A DNA stretch of 32,107 nt, taken from the NCBI GenBank assembly GCA_029263395.1, contig JAJCXO010000113.1:1-32107 (forward strand). The letters are read 5' to 3'. Of the stretch, positions 7,999 to 15,646 are shown piece after piece. This DNA is from Acidobacteriota bacterium. Lineage in GTDB: Bacteria; Acidobacteriota; Thermoanaerobaculia; Multivoradales; J023. Under the pieces are notes generated by a model. It saw nothing but the letters and a program-made list of their open reading frames with translations. It did not search any database and was not told the DNA's origin. The translations under genes were made by a program, and so were the position numbers. Numbering within the stretch: position 1 is the first letter of the stretch; each line of letters starts with the position of its first letter.

Positions 7999-9717
7999 CT
8001 ACTCCGTCTGGGGTCGCAGCCGGCGCAGAATCGCAGCCAACTTCTCGTTGCCGCCGGCTGGTGGTCGCCAGTCGACATGAACCACTGGGGCTTCCTGAGC
8101 TAGAAGCCCTTCATGAAACGTCTCCAGGCCTATGTTGATCGCCGCAATCGGAGCCGCGAGCCCGTCCAAGGACACCGGTACGGACGGCTCTTCGGGAGCA
8201 GGCGAATGGTACCGGCGGTGTACTGCGGCCACCATCTCGAAAGACTCACGGAAGACAATAGCTCCCGCTTGTTGCAGACGTTCGACCTGGGCTTCCAGAT
8301 CCTGCGGATCGTCCTCGGTACCAATCACAAGGACCATCACATCGATCGAGTGCTGGGCAGAGATCTCACGAATAACCGGTGCCAGCTCACTCGCCGGATC
8401 GGCGTGCGCCCCGTACCCCAGCACTACGTCGAGGACAATCATGCCGACCTCGGGGTCGGAGGCTTCCTGTCGCAGCCGCCGCAACCGTAAATCTTGGTCC
8501 ATCATCGGGTGCAAACGACCGACGGTGTACTCGTCTTCACCCAGATCCAAAACGGTGTGCGCAACGCTGCGTGTCGGGTCCGTCAACGGATGGACACTAT
8601 CGGCCGCCACATTGCTGACCGAAATATTGGAATAGAGCGGCTGCAGAAACGTGCGAAAACCCAGCAAGGCTTCATAAGCCAACGTGCCGCCAGCAAAGAG
8701 TCCCCGAACAAAACGCCCCTCGTTGGGTGTGGCCTTTGAAGAAGTATCCAGCAAACAATGCTCGTCGGACCGCCCCTTGTGCGCCAATTCGACCGCCAAT
8801 TCGGCCGCCTCGTCGAGACCAGACGCAAAGCAGATGTTGCCTAAGCGGCGCCCGGGCGGTGGATAGCCGATGAACTCCACAACCACCGGTTTCCCGACCC
8901 GCTGTGCTGCAGCCAGTACCTGACTCGCCACGGTGGTGGAGGGTGGCTTCGAAATGAGAACGACAATCTCAGTTTCAGTGTCGCGGCCCAATAACTCCAA
9001 CGCCTGTAAGGTCGTAACCGCGGCAACCTCGGCACCAAGATCACGGCCACCTGTTCCCAAGGCGTGAGAGATACCTGCGCCTAGCCGGTGGATCTTGCAG
9101 GTTACGGCCTGCAAGCCGGTACCAGACGCACCAACCAATCCGATGGTGCCCCGGCGAACTCGATTGGCGAATCCCAAACAAACACCACCGACGATCGCCG
9201 TGCCGCAATCGGGTCCCATCACCAGCAGCCCGAGCGCACGGGCGCGCCGTTTGAGGGCAACTTCATCAGCCAGTACAACGTTGTCGCTATAGAGAAACAC
9301 GTGTTTACCCTGATCGAGGGCCCGTCCGGCAACCTCTGCCGCATAACGACCCGGAACCGAAACCAACACCCACGATGCCTCCGGCAACATCTTGGCCGCG
9401 TTCTCTAGGCTTCGGGGGCGGTAGTCGCTCCCAGGTCCCGCACGGCGACGATCGAGCAGGTTGTCCACCTCAGACAATGCAGCCTCTGCCGCAGCCGCAC
9501 TGTCGGCCTTGACGACCACCAGGAGGTCTTCGGGCGCCACCGTTGCGCCTTCCGGCAGGAGATCATTGGACTCGAGCAAAGCCAGATTCGCGGCAGTCGC
9601 CATGGCAACCCCCGCATCCATCACCGCTGGCAGTTTGGCCAATGCACTTTGTAGGCGCATCAAGATGATCGAGTCGTAGTAGGCACCGGGGCGGCGCTCG
9701 CTGAGTATCTGGGTCAC
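7999..9717 (-). CDS. fdrA: FdrA/AllF-like acyl-CoA synthetase-fold protein
   Basis: The start is set at GTG 9717, 13 nt after the amidase stop, because SD GAGGTGG precedes it and the family-like N-terminus (RRPGAYYDSIILM) follows at once; a longer frame to 9780 overlaps the amidase. At 572 residues it has the succinyl-CoA-synthetase-like fold: an N-terminal region (1-150), a CoA-binding-like domain with TIGLVGASGTGLQAV (about 215-230) and GTGGRDLGAEV, and a ligase-like C-terminal half with VLDVVLGYGAHADPA. The homologue AllF is a subunit of oxamic transcarbamylase in allantoin degradation. It is embedded between an amidase and the DUF1116 gene in a compact operon, which supports a role in ureide or heterocycle nitrogen release. 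Confidence 0.9.
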   Translation of the reverse strand: MTQILSERRPGAYYDSIILMRLQSALAKLPAVMDAGVAMATAANLALLESNDLLPEGATVAPEDLLVVVKADSAAAAEAALSEVDNLLDRRRAGPGSDYRPRSLENAAKMLPEASWVLVSVPGRYAAEVAGRALDQGKHVFLYSDNVVLADEVALKRRARALGLLVMGPDCGTAIVGGVCLGFANRVRRGTIGLVGASGTGLQAVTCKIHRLGAGISHALGTGGRDLGAEVAAVTTLQALELLGRDTETEIVVLISKPPSTTVASQVLAAAQRVGKPVVVEFIGYPPPGRRLGNICFASGLDEAAELAVELAHKGRSDEHCLLDTSSKATPNEGRFVRGLFAGGTLAYEALLGFRTFLQPLYSNISVSNVAADSVHPLTDPTRSVAHTVLDLGEDEYTVGRLHPMMDQDLRLRRLRQEASDPEVGMIVLDVVLGYGAHADPASELAPVIREISAQHSIDVMVLVIGTEDDPQDLEAQVERLQQAGAIVFRESFEMVAAVHRRYHSPAPEEPSVPVSLDGLAAPIAAINIGLETFHEGLLAQEAPVVHVDWRPPAGGNEKLAAILRRLRPQTE

Positions 9718-9730
9718 TTCTCCACCTCGA

Positions 9731-11035
9731 TCATGCCAGGGCTTCCTCGATCGCGACTCCCCAAGCAACAAGACGTTCATCTGTCCACCAGCGACCGCTG
9801 AGTTGCAAGCCGAGCGGCAGGCCTTCCGCGTTGCGACCCGCCGGCAGCGCCAGCGTGGGTACTCCAGCCTGAGACCAAGGCAGATTCATCACCGGATCAC
9901 CGGTGCTCTCTAGGCCAGCCGGAGCCGGGCCAGGGGCGGCGGGTGAGATCCAGAGGTCAATGGCGTGTTCCACCATCAGCTCACCGAGTTCCTGGCGTAG
10001 GCGTCGACAGCCACTGAGAGCGGCGTGCAAAGCATCCTCGCCAATGTTTTGGCCCCGATGCACCAGGTCCGCAGTTTTAGCGTGATAGTGCTCACGATGT
10101 TGCGGGAACCACGATGCGTGGACACGTGCTGCCTCCGCAGCAACTACCACACCATGGCGGTCGACGATCTGCTCGAAGTCCGCCATCGCAGCAACGTCCT
10201 TGACCTCGTAGCCAGCACTCTCGAGCTGCTCACGGCAGCGTTGGAAATGCTCCCGAGCTTCAGAGCCCGCATGCTCCAGATAGGGGCCGTTTGGTACGCC
10301 AAGCACCGGCAGATGGCTCGGTTTTGTATCCTTCCAACCGCGGCACAGTAAGCTCGCTACAAGCTCGATACTGGACGCCGAGGCGGTGAACACCCCGACA
10401 TGATCGAGCGACGGCGACAGCGGGATGAGTCCCGAGCGTGAAATCCGATCGTAGCTAGGTTTGTACCCAACCACCCCACAGAAAGCCGCTGGCCGACTGA
10501 CCGAGCCGATGGTCTGCGTCCCCAGGGCCAACGGACAAAGGCCGGCGCCGACCGCCGCGGCAGAGCCGCTGGACGAGCCTCCAGGTGTGTGGCCGAGCTT
10601 CCGAGGATTGTGGGTCGGACCAGGCCCGAAGTAGGCGAATTCGGTCGACACCGTCTTGCCCAGAACCAGGGCGCCAGCCGCTTTCAGCGCCGAGACACAT
10701 TCAGCCTCCAGGCCATGCAGTTCCTCGGCCGGCAAACGACTACCCGCCCGCGTCAAGAATCCCTGGACGTGGAACACATCCTTGATGCCAACCGGGACGC
10801 CGTAGAGTGGCGGTCGTTTGTCTTGGTCAGGAAAACGCTCACGCAATGTTACCGCTTCGCGACGCAGTCGATCGAAGCGTTGGGGCTCCGGGACAAAAGC
10901 TTGGACTTCCTGGTCCCGCGCGGCAAAACGGGCTTCGAGCAGATTGATGAAACTCACCAGATGATCATCAGATTGCTGCAGCTCCTCGGATAACCTTCCC
11001 AGCGCTGAGCTCGGCCGGTCAACCATGCCCGCCAT
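9731..11035 (-). CDS. Amidase signature family hydrolase
   Basis: A 434-residue amidase-signature enzyme. The Ser-cisSer-Lys triad is visible: Lys85 in GVPVGIKDVF, the cis-Ser in PGGSSSGSAAAV (about 151-162) and the nucleophile Ser178 in TQTIGSVSRPAAFCG. The family hydrolyses amides, biurets, allophanate and carbamoyl compounds; substrate cannot be assigned from motifs. Its first ATG (11035) overlaps the end of the CoxS gene by 17 nt; a second ATG at 11026 gives an ATGGTTGA overlap of 8 nt. Either way translation is probably coupled. Operon partners (CoxM, CoxS, FdrA and DUF1116 types) suggest it opens a cyclic or linear amide produced by the redox enzyme and passes a carbamoyl-bearing product on. 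Confidence 0.92.
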   Translation of the reverse strand: MAGMVDRPSSALGRLSEELQQSDDHLVSFINLLEARFAARDQEVQAFVPEPQRFDRLRREAVTLRERFPDQDKRPPLYGVPVGIKDVFHVQGFLTRAGSRLPAEELHGLEAECVSALKAAGALVLGKTVSTEFAYFGPGPTHNPRKLGHTPGGSSSGSAAAVGAGLCPLALGTQTIGSVSRPAAFCGVVGYKPSYDRISRSGLIPLSPSLDHVGVFTASASSIELVASLLCRGWKDTKPSHLPVLGVPNGPYLEHAGSEAREHFQRCREQLESAGYEVKDVAAMADFEQIVDRHGVVVAAEAARVHASWFPQHREHYHAKTADLVHRGQNIGEDALHAALSGCRRLRQELGELMVEHAIDLWISPAAPGPAPAGLESTGDPVMNLPWSQAGVPTLALPAGRNAEGLPLGLQLSGRWWTDERLVAWGVAIEEALA

Positions 11036-11528
11036 CCGACCTCATCATCGCTGCCGCATGCAGTACCGCGTCGACAATATGCTGGTAACCGGTACAGCGA
11101 CAGAGATTGCCGGAGAGCGCGTGGCGCACATCATCCTCTGTAGGCTCTGGATTCTCTTCTAGGAATGGCAGCATGGTCATCAAGATACCGCCGGTACAAA
11201 AGCCGCATTGCAGTCCGTGCTTCTCCCAAAATGCTTGCTGGATCGGATGTAGTTTTTCAGGGCCAGGCGCCAAACTCTCGACCGTGCTGATTTCATGGTC
11301 CTGGGCCTGGACGGCGAAGGTCAGGCACGAGCGTACCGGCTCGCCGTCAAAGAGCACGGTACATGCACCGCAGACGCCATGTTCACAGCCGACATGGGTT
11401 CCGGTAAGACCAAGCTCGTGGCGCAGAAAATCGCTCAGTAGAAGTCGTGACTCGACTTGGCGCTCGACCCGTTCACCATTGACGGTGGTGACAACGGTGA
11501 TAGATCGTGGATCAGACTCGTTCAACAC
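11019..11528 (-). CDS. 2Fe-2S small subunit of a molybdenum hydroxylase (CoxS type)
   Basis: A 169-residue electron-transfer subunit. The plant-type ferredoxin cluster ligands are Cys48, Cys53, Cys56 and Cys68 (GCEHGVCGACTV); the second cluster ligands are Cys108, Cys111, Cys143 and Cys145 (QCGFCTGG and NLCRCTGYQ). Both clusters are complete. The start is a GTG at 11528 followed directly by TTG; AGGGAG lies just upstream and fits the TTG spacing slightly better. It lies 30 nt after the CoxM-type gene and overlaps the amidase. In known xanthine-dehydrogenase-family enzymes it works with a flavin subunit and a molybdopterin subunit; the latter has no gene in this window. Confidence 0.95.
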   Translation of the reverse strand: MLNESDPRSITVVTTVNGERVERQVESRLLLSDFLRHELGLTGTHVGCEHGVCGACTVLFDGEPVRSCLTFAVQAQDHEISTVESLAPGPEKLHPIQQAFWEKHGLQCGFCTGGILMTMLPFLEENPEPTEDDVRHALSGNLCRCTGYQHIVDAVLHAAAMMRSDGGHG

Positions 11529-11558
11529 GTCTCCCTGCTAACACGGCTCCCACTCAAC

Positions 11559-12443
11559 TCAGCTGTCAGCCACCACGGCTCGTTCGCGGGCTTGCCGCAG
11601 TGCCCGGACTGTGAGTACCTGTGCCAAATGCCGCTTGTAGTTTTCCGTCGCGTGGATGTCGGCGCCGGGGTCAATCTCGTGGGTCGCTGCCATGGCTGCT
11701 GCCGCGGCAAAGTCCTCCTCACCAAGCGACGAACCGATCAGCAACTCAGCCGCTCGTGGTGCCGCCATCGGCGTCTCTCCGACGCTCAAATAAACCAACT
11801 TGGCGTCTTGGCAGATCCCTTGCTCGCCGAGGGTCACCAGAACGGCGACGCCAACCTGTGCATAGTCGCCGTGACGGCGCGCCATTTCGACAAAAGCCCA
11901 GCCGGTGCGTGACGGTAACGGCGGTATCGCGATCTCGGTGAGCATCTCTTCAGGCTCGAGGGCAGTTTCCAACAGTCCCACGAAGAAGTCTTCTGCCGTC
12001 ACCCAACGGTCGCTACCGGAGCGGTGCAGACGAAGCCTGAAACCACGCGTCAGCGCTACAACCGGTAGTTCAGATGCTGGATCAGCATGGGCAAGGCTGC
12101 CTCCCACCGTACCGCGATTGCGAATCTGCGGATGGGCAACGTAGGGCACCGTGCCATGTAACAACGGGGCATGCCGAGCGACCAGAGGGTCCCGTTCGAG
12201 CCGACGCTGACGGGTCATGGCACCGATCCGAAGCTCGCCCTCCTCGGAGACCCGAACGAAGTCGAGGTTGGCGAGGCGATTGCAATCGACCAACATCGAC
12301 GGTTGGGCGAGGCGAAAATTCATCATCGGCACCAGGCTTTGGCCACCGGCCAAAATCTTGGCATCGTCGCCATGCTCTCCCAGCACTGCCAGCGCTTCCT
12401 CCAACGAACCGGGCGCAACATACTCGAACGGTGCAGGCTTCAT
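11559..12443 (-). CDS. FAD-binding medium subunit of a molybdenum hydroxylase (CoxM type)
   Basis: A 294-residue flavoprotein of the CO-dehydrogenase medium-chain family. The two FAD-binding motifs are AGGQSLVPMM (32-41) and NRGTVGGSLAHADPASELP (about 109-127). The family normally passes electrons from the 2Fe-2S subunit to a quinone, NAD or oxygen. It is the first recognised gene of the operon. Its ATG at 12443 overlaps by ATGA the stop of a short repeat-encoded open frame upstream, and only a weak SD-like GGTGG precedes it. No large molybdopterin subunit gene precedes or follows it within this window, which is unusual because CoxL, CoxM and CoxS are normally clustered. Confidence 0.93.
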   Translation of the reverse strand: MKPAPFEYVAPGSLEEALAVLGEHGDDAKILAGGQSLVPMMNFRLAQPSMLVDCNRLANLDFVRVSEEGELRIGAMTRQRRLERDPLVARHAPLLHGTVPYVAHPQIRNRGTVGGSLAHADPASELPVVALTRGFRLRLHRSGSDRWVTAEDFFVGLLETALEPEEMLTEIAIPPLPSRTGWAFVEMARRHGDYAQVGVAVLVTLGEQGICQDAKLVYLSVGETPMAAPRAAELLIGSSLGEEDFAAAAAMAATHEIDPGADIHATENYKRHLAQVLTVRALRQARERAVVADS

Positions 12444-12592
12444 AGGCTCGAAACCACCAGGTATGCCAAGGTCTCAGGTTTAATCAAGGTCTTAGGGTTT
12501 TGCAGAGTCTTCAGATGGGCCAAAGTTTCAGGGTGGGCCAATGTCTTCAGGTGGGCCAAGGGCTTTAGCCATGTCAACGCCAAGATCTTCAA
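12440..12592 (-). other. Possible short leader ORF made of hexapeptide repeats, overlapping the CoxM start
   Basis: On the minus strand a frame opens after a TAA at 12607-12605 and ends with a TGA that overlaps the CoxM ATG (ATGA). With the first TTG (12592) as start it would encode 50 residues, largely hexapeptide repeats (TLAHLK, TLAHPE, TLAHLK, TLQNPK, TLIKPE). There is no in-frame ATG and no convincing SD, so it may simply reflect the 18-bp DNA repeat. The ATGA overlap is the only sign of real translation. Confidence 0.2.
12469..12576. repeat. 18-bp minisatellite, six degenerate copies
   Basis: Six consecutive 18-bp units begin at 12469, 12487, 12505, 12523, 12541 and 12559. The middle three are most alike, of the type NAGTCTTCAGNTGGGCCA. 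The period is six codons, so both strands show hexapeptide-repeat open frames. It occupies the 210-nt gap between the heme lipoprotein gene and the CoxM operon, where the promoter or leader of the operon would lie. Confidence 0.85.
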
Positions 12593-12653
12593 GATGTGCT
12601 GATCTTAGCAGGAGCCGCGACGTATCCCCAGTAGCTGACCGTTGATACCGAGG

Positions 12654-14666
12654 CTACTCCGATACGGCTCCAGCCAATCGCAGCGAAGGGCTGAGCTGTT
12701 GAGCTCTTACCATGGCCTCTTCAGCACCCTGAACATTCCCCGCCTGTCGACGCAGCAACCCAAGCTTAGTCCACACCGTAGGATTCGAAGGCCACTGCAG
12801 AACATAGGCCTCGAAGGCCGAGGCTGCATGGGCCGGCCGGCCGAGCCGCTCGGCCATGGTGGCCCGCAGCTGCCAAGGATGCTCGGCTTTGGGATAGCTA
12901 TCTATGACCACTTGAGAGTCCGCCAGGGCACCGGCCAAGTCGCCGCGATCGAGCCGTAGTTGGGCGCGCCCTAACAGTGCGCTGGCTAACAGCGGGTCGA
13001 GCTCGAGAGCATCTGAGAAGGCAGCGATCGCAGCATCAGCATTGCCGGTCGCGAGGTACGACAACGCCCGCATCTGATGAAAACCGGCGTAGGTCTCGAC
13101 TGGGACGAGTCCTACCGGAGCGGACGGGCGGCGAGCTTCCGCTGACCCTGGCGCGGGAAAACGATCGAACAACTCAGCAGCCTCGCTCAATCGCCCGACC
13201 GTAATCAAACCCATCGCCAACACCCCGCCTCGCCAACGCTGCCCGGACTGAGTGGCAAGCAAAGGCTCCAGACGCCCATCATCGTAAATCTCCAGGGAGC
13301 CGCCAACCTTGGCAAACTGCCGGAATGGGAGAGTTGCCGGCTTTTCGATCTGCCGCCGAATGAAGTGGTCCGCGCTGCGCACATGGGGTAAATCGAAGGG
13401 CTGGCTGCGCCGAATATGACAGTCCGTGCAGCCGAGTTCACTGCGTGCCGGTTCGCCGGTGATCGCCATGACCTCGAGATCAGACGGCCGCGAGCATAAC
13501 TCGTGGCAAGACGCGCACACCGCATCAAAACTAGTGGTGCCTTGAGCGGCTACGCCGACATGTGGCTGATGACAAGTGGTACACGTCATGCCCGGTGTCG
13601 CGTCGAAACACGCCGACAAGCTCAGGCGCTCGAGCTGGCCGACAAACCGAAAGTCTGAAACCGGTTGTGCTGCTGGTACCAGCGTCGGGATCTGACCCGC
13701 CAGCGGAAACTCGGGGTCTGGGTTCGCACGCACCAAATCCAACCGCGCGTCCCCTTGAAGATGACACCGTGCGCAGATATCTCGTTGCACTCCGGCCGAG
13801 AGTTCGCCGACGCGCCGTAAACCAACATCGCCGGCCGGGCGTTCGTTGGCTCGGGTCATCCACTCGACATGGCGCTTGCTGTCGCCATGGCACGCATCGC
13901 AGGTCAGCGCGGACAGATGCTCAAACGCATCAGAGCCAAGCGCGTTGGCTGGGAAGACCTCGCCGACGGTGTCACCGGCGCCAGTAGAGGCAGTTGAAGC
14001 TCCCGGTAGATGTTCCAATCGATCGGTCGTGTGACAAGTCAAGCAACCTTCAGTCAGGGCAAGATCGAGCCCGATCTTCTGCTCACCGAGATCGAACGGA
14101 GACAACTCGAGACCGTGCCCAGAGATCGTCTCGACCGGCGCAAAAAACAACCTTCCTGTCGGCTGGCCAGAATGAAGATCCACTTCCTCCCCTACCCATG
14201 ATGTATCGAGCACCCCCGCTCCGATGCGCCCAACGATCCGCTGACCGCGGGCACCTCCATCCGGCAGAGTGGCATGGAGCCATGGCTCACCGTCGTCGGT
14301 TCGCAACTCATAACGATTCCCACTGATCGGATTGTCGACGACACCACCCGTGACTGTCCCTGCCGGCCCGATGCTGCGCGACATACCATGCCCGACGTAC
14401 GATGCAACAATGTCACGATGACACGTCAGACAAGGCTTCATAGCCACCGGCAAATCTGCCCAGGTGAGCGCAGCGGGCTCAGCCTCGATGGGGCGCCCGT
14501 CCTCTAAGGTTGTGATGTTGGATCCGGCGCCGCTCACCGCCAAAACTTGCGGCGCCTCGGGAATACGATCAGAAGACTCTTGGCAACCCACAAGCCCGAA
14601 GATCGACGCTACGATCAGCCACCCGACGGGCCCTTCAGCTCTCCGCATCGTCATCGAGAAACTCAT
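12654..14666 (-). CDS. Seven-heme c-type cytochrome lipoprotein with C-terminal TPR region
   Basis: A 670-residue exported protein. The N-terminus ends in a lipobox (LVGC, Cys28). Seven CxxCH heme sites are visible at about 79, 208, 256, 298, 362, 384 and 413 (CLTCH, CLTCH, CDACH, CARCH, CTTCH, CASCH, CTDCH). Several further His residues, as in YVGHGM and QPHVG, could be axial ligands. Residues about 480-660 form tetratricopeptide-like helices (NADAAIAAFSDALELDP and similar). This heme-plus-TPR layout is reminiscent of cytochrome c554/NrfA-like families, but no catalytic motif was recognised. The first ATG overlaps the upstream cystathionine beta-synthase gene by 32 nt; in-frame ATGs at 14654 and 14648 give shorter overlaps and are equally plausible. 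The electron donor and acceptor are unknown. Confidence 0.88.
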   Translation of the reverse strand: MSFSMTMRRAEGPVGWLIVASIFGLVGCQESSDRIPEAPQVLAVSGAGSNITTLEDGRPIEAEPAALTWADLPVAMKPCLTCHRDIVASYVGHGMSRSIGPAGTVTGGVVDNPISGNRYELRTDDGEPWLHATLPDGGARGQRIVGRIGAGVLDTSWVGEEVDLHSGQPTGRLFFAPVETISGHGLELSPFDLGEQKIGLDLALTEGCLTCHTTDRLEHLPGASTASTGAGDTVGEVFPANALGSDAFEHLSALTCDACHGDSKRHVEWMTRANERPAGDVGLRRVGELSAGVQRDICARCHLQGDARLDLVRANPDPEFPLAGQIPTLVPAAQPVSDFRFVGQLERLSLSACFDATPGMTCTTCHQPHVGVAAQGTTSFDAVCASCHELCSRPSDLEVMAITGEPARSELGCTDCHIRRSQPFDLPHVRSADHFIRRQIEKPATLPFRQFAKVGGSLEIYDDGRLEPLLATQSGQRWRGGVLAMGLITVGRLSEAAELFDRFPAPGSAEARRPSAPVGLVPVETYAGFHQMRALSYLATGNADAAIAAFSDALELDPLLASALLGRAQLRLDRGDLAGALADSQVVIDSYPKAEHPWQLRATMAERLGRPAHAASAFEAYVLQWPSNPTVWTKLGLLRRQAGNVQGAEEAMVRAQQLSPSLRLAGAVSE

Positions 14667-15603
14667 GCTCGCGCATCCAGTCGTCGTTGACGAATTTACT
14701 CATGTAGTTGCGGATGGAATCCGGCAAGATGGTCAGCACCTTCTTGACCTGGGGATACTTCTTGATCGCTTCCAGAGTTCCCCAGATTGCCGCTCCAGAA
14801 CTGCCACCCACCAGCAAGCCTTCTTCGCGAATCAGGCGCCGCGCCATCTCAAAACTATCTTTGTCGTTACTGTAAATCCAGTCATCAATCAGCGAAAGAT
14901 CGAGGACATCCGGGATGAAGTCGTAACCGATCCCTTCGACTTGATAAGAACCGACAACCTCGCGACCACCGAGGATCGATCCCTCTGGGTCGACGCCAAT
15001 GATCAAGATGTCGGGATTCTTTTCCTTCAGGTACTGTGCAACACCGGTAATGGTGCCACCGGTACCCGAGGCGATCACCACCATGTCGAGGGAGTCACCG
15101 AAGTCATCCCAGATCTCAGGCGCGGTCGTTTGATAGTGAGCCGAAGGATTGTTCGGATTATTGTATTGGTCAGGAATCACCGAATCTTCGATCTCTTCAT
15201 GCAGACGCTTGGCGACACCAATTAGACTTTCGGGCGCGTCGTGTGCCGCTTCGGTCGGAGTCCGGATGATCTCCGCACCCAGAGCCTCCATCACCACTTG
15301 CTTCTCCTGACTCATCTTCTCCGGCATGGTAATGATCTGCCGGTATCCTTTGACCGCCGCCGCCATACACAAGCCGACGCCGGTGTTGCCACTCGTCGGC
15401 TCGATCATTGTGGTGCCGGGTCTCAAACACCCTTCTTCTTCGAGCCCAGCGACCATCCGAACTCCGATGCGATCCTTGACCGAACCGCCTGGGTTGAGGA
15501 ACTCGCACTTACCATAGAGTTCCACCGGTAACTCACTGCCGATGCGATTCAATCTTACTACCGGCGTATTGCCGACCACTTGCAAAATGTTGTCGTAAAT
15601 CAT
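14635..15603 (-). CDS. Cystathionine beta-synthase catalytic core (PLP-dependent, no regulatory CBS pair)
   Basis: A 322-residue fold-type II PLP enzyme. Lys43 in GGSVKDRI is the Schiff-base lysine; PTSGNTGVGL (about 69-78) is the substrate and PLP loop, and ASGTGGTITG (about 178-187) binds the phosphate. Segments such as MPEKMSQEK, GVDPEGSILGG, YQVEGIGYDFIPDVLD and LPDSIRNYMSKF resemble cystathionine beta-synthase more than ordinary CysK, so I favour homocysteine plus serine to cystathionine. The heme-binding N-terminus and C-terminal CBS-pair domains of the animal enzyme are absent. O-acetylserine sulfhydrylase activity remains possible. It lies 43 nt after the 967-residue gene and overlaps the heme lipoprotein gene. 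AAGG lies 9 nt before the ATG. Confidence 0.88.
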   Translation of the reverse strand: MIYDNILQVVGNTPVVRLNRIGSELPVELYGKCEFLNPGGSVKDRIGVRMVAGLEEEGCLRPGTTMIEPTSGNTGVGLCMAAAVKGYRQIITMPEKMSQEKQVVMEALGAEIIRTPTEAAHDAPESLIGVAKRLHEEIEDSVIPDQYNNPNNPSAHYQTTAPEIWDDFGDSLDMVVIASGTGGTITGVAQYLKEKNPDILIIGVDPEGSILGGREVVGSYQVEGIGYDFIPDVLDLSLIDDWIYSNDKDSFEMARRLIREEGLLVGGSSGAAIWGTLEAIKKYPQVKKVLTILPDSIRNYMSKFVNDDWMREHEFLDDDAES

Positions 15604-15646
15604 GGTGCAGGACCTTGGGAGAAAAACGGTAACAGTCGATCAAAGA

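Noticed and set aside
7995-8078. Longer N-terminus for the DUF1116 protein
   Set aside because: It would overlap the end of the fdrA-like gene by 80 nt; ATG 7994 has a well-placed SD and a family-like start.
12171-12602. 143-codon plus-strand frame ending in hexapeptide repeats
   Set aside because: Mostly antisense to the CoxM gene; the repeats follow from the 18-bp minisatellite.
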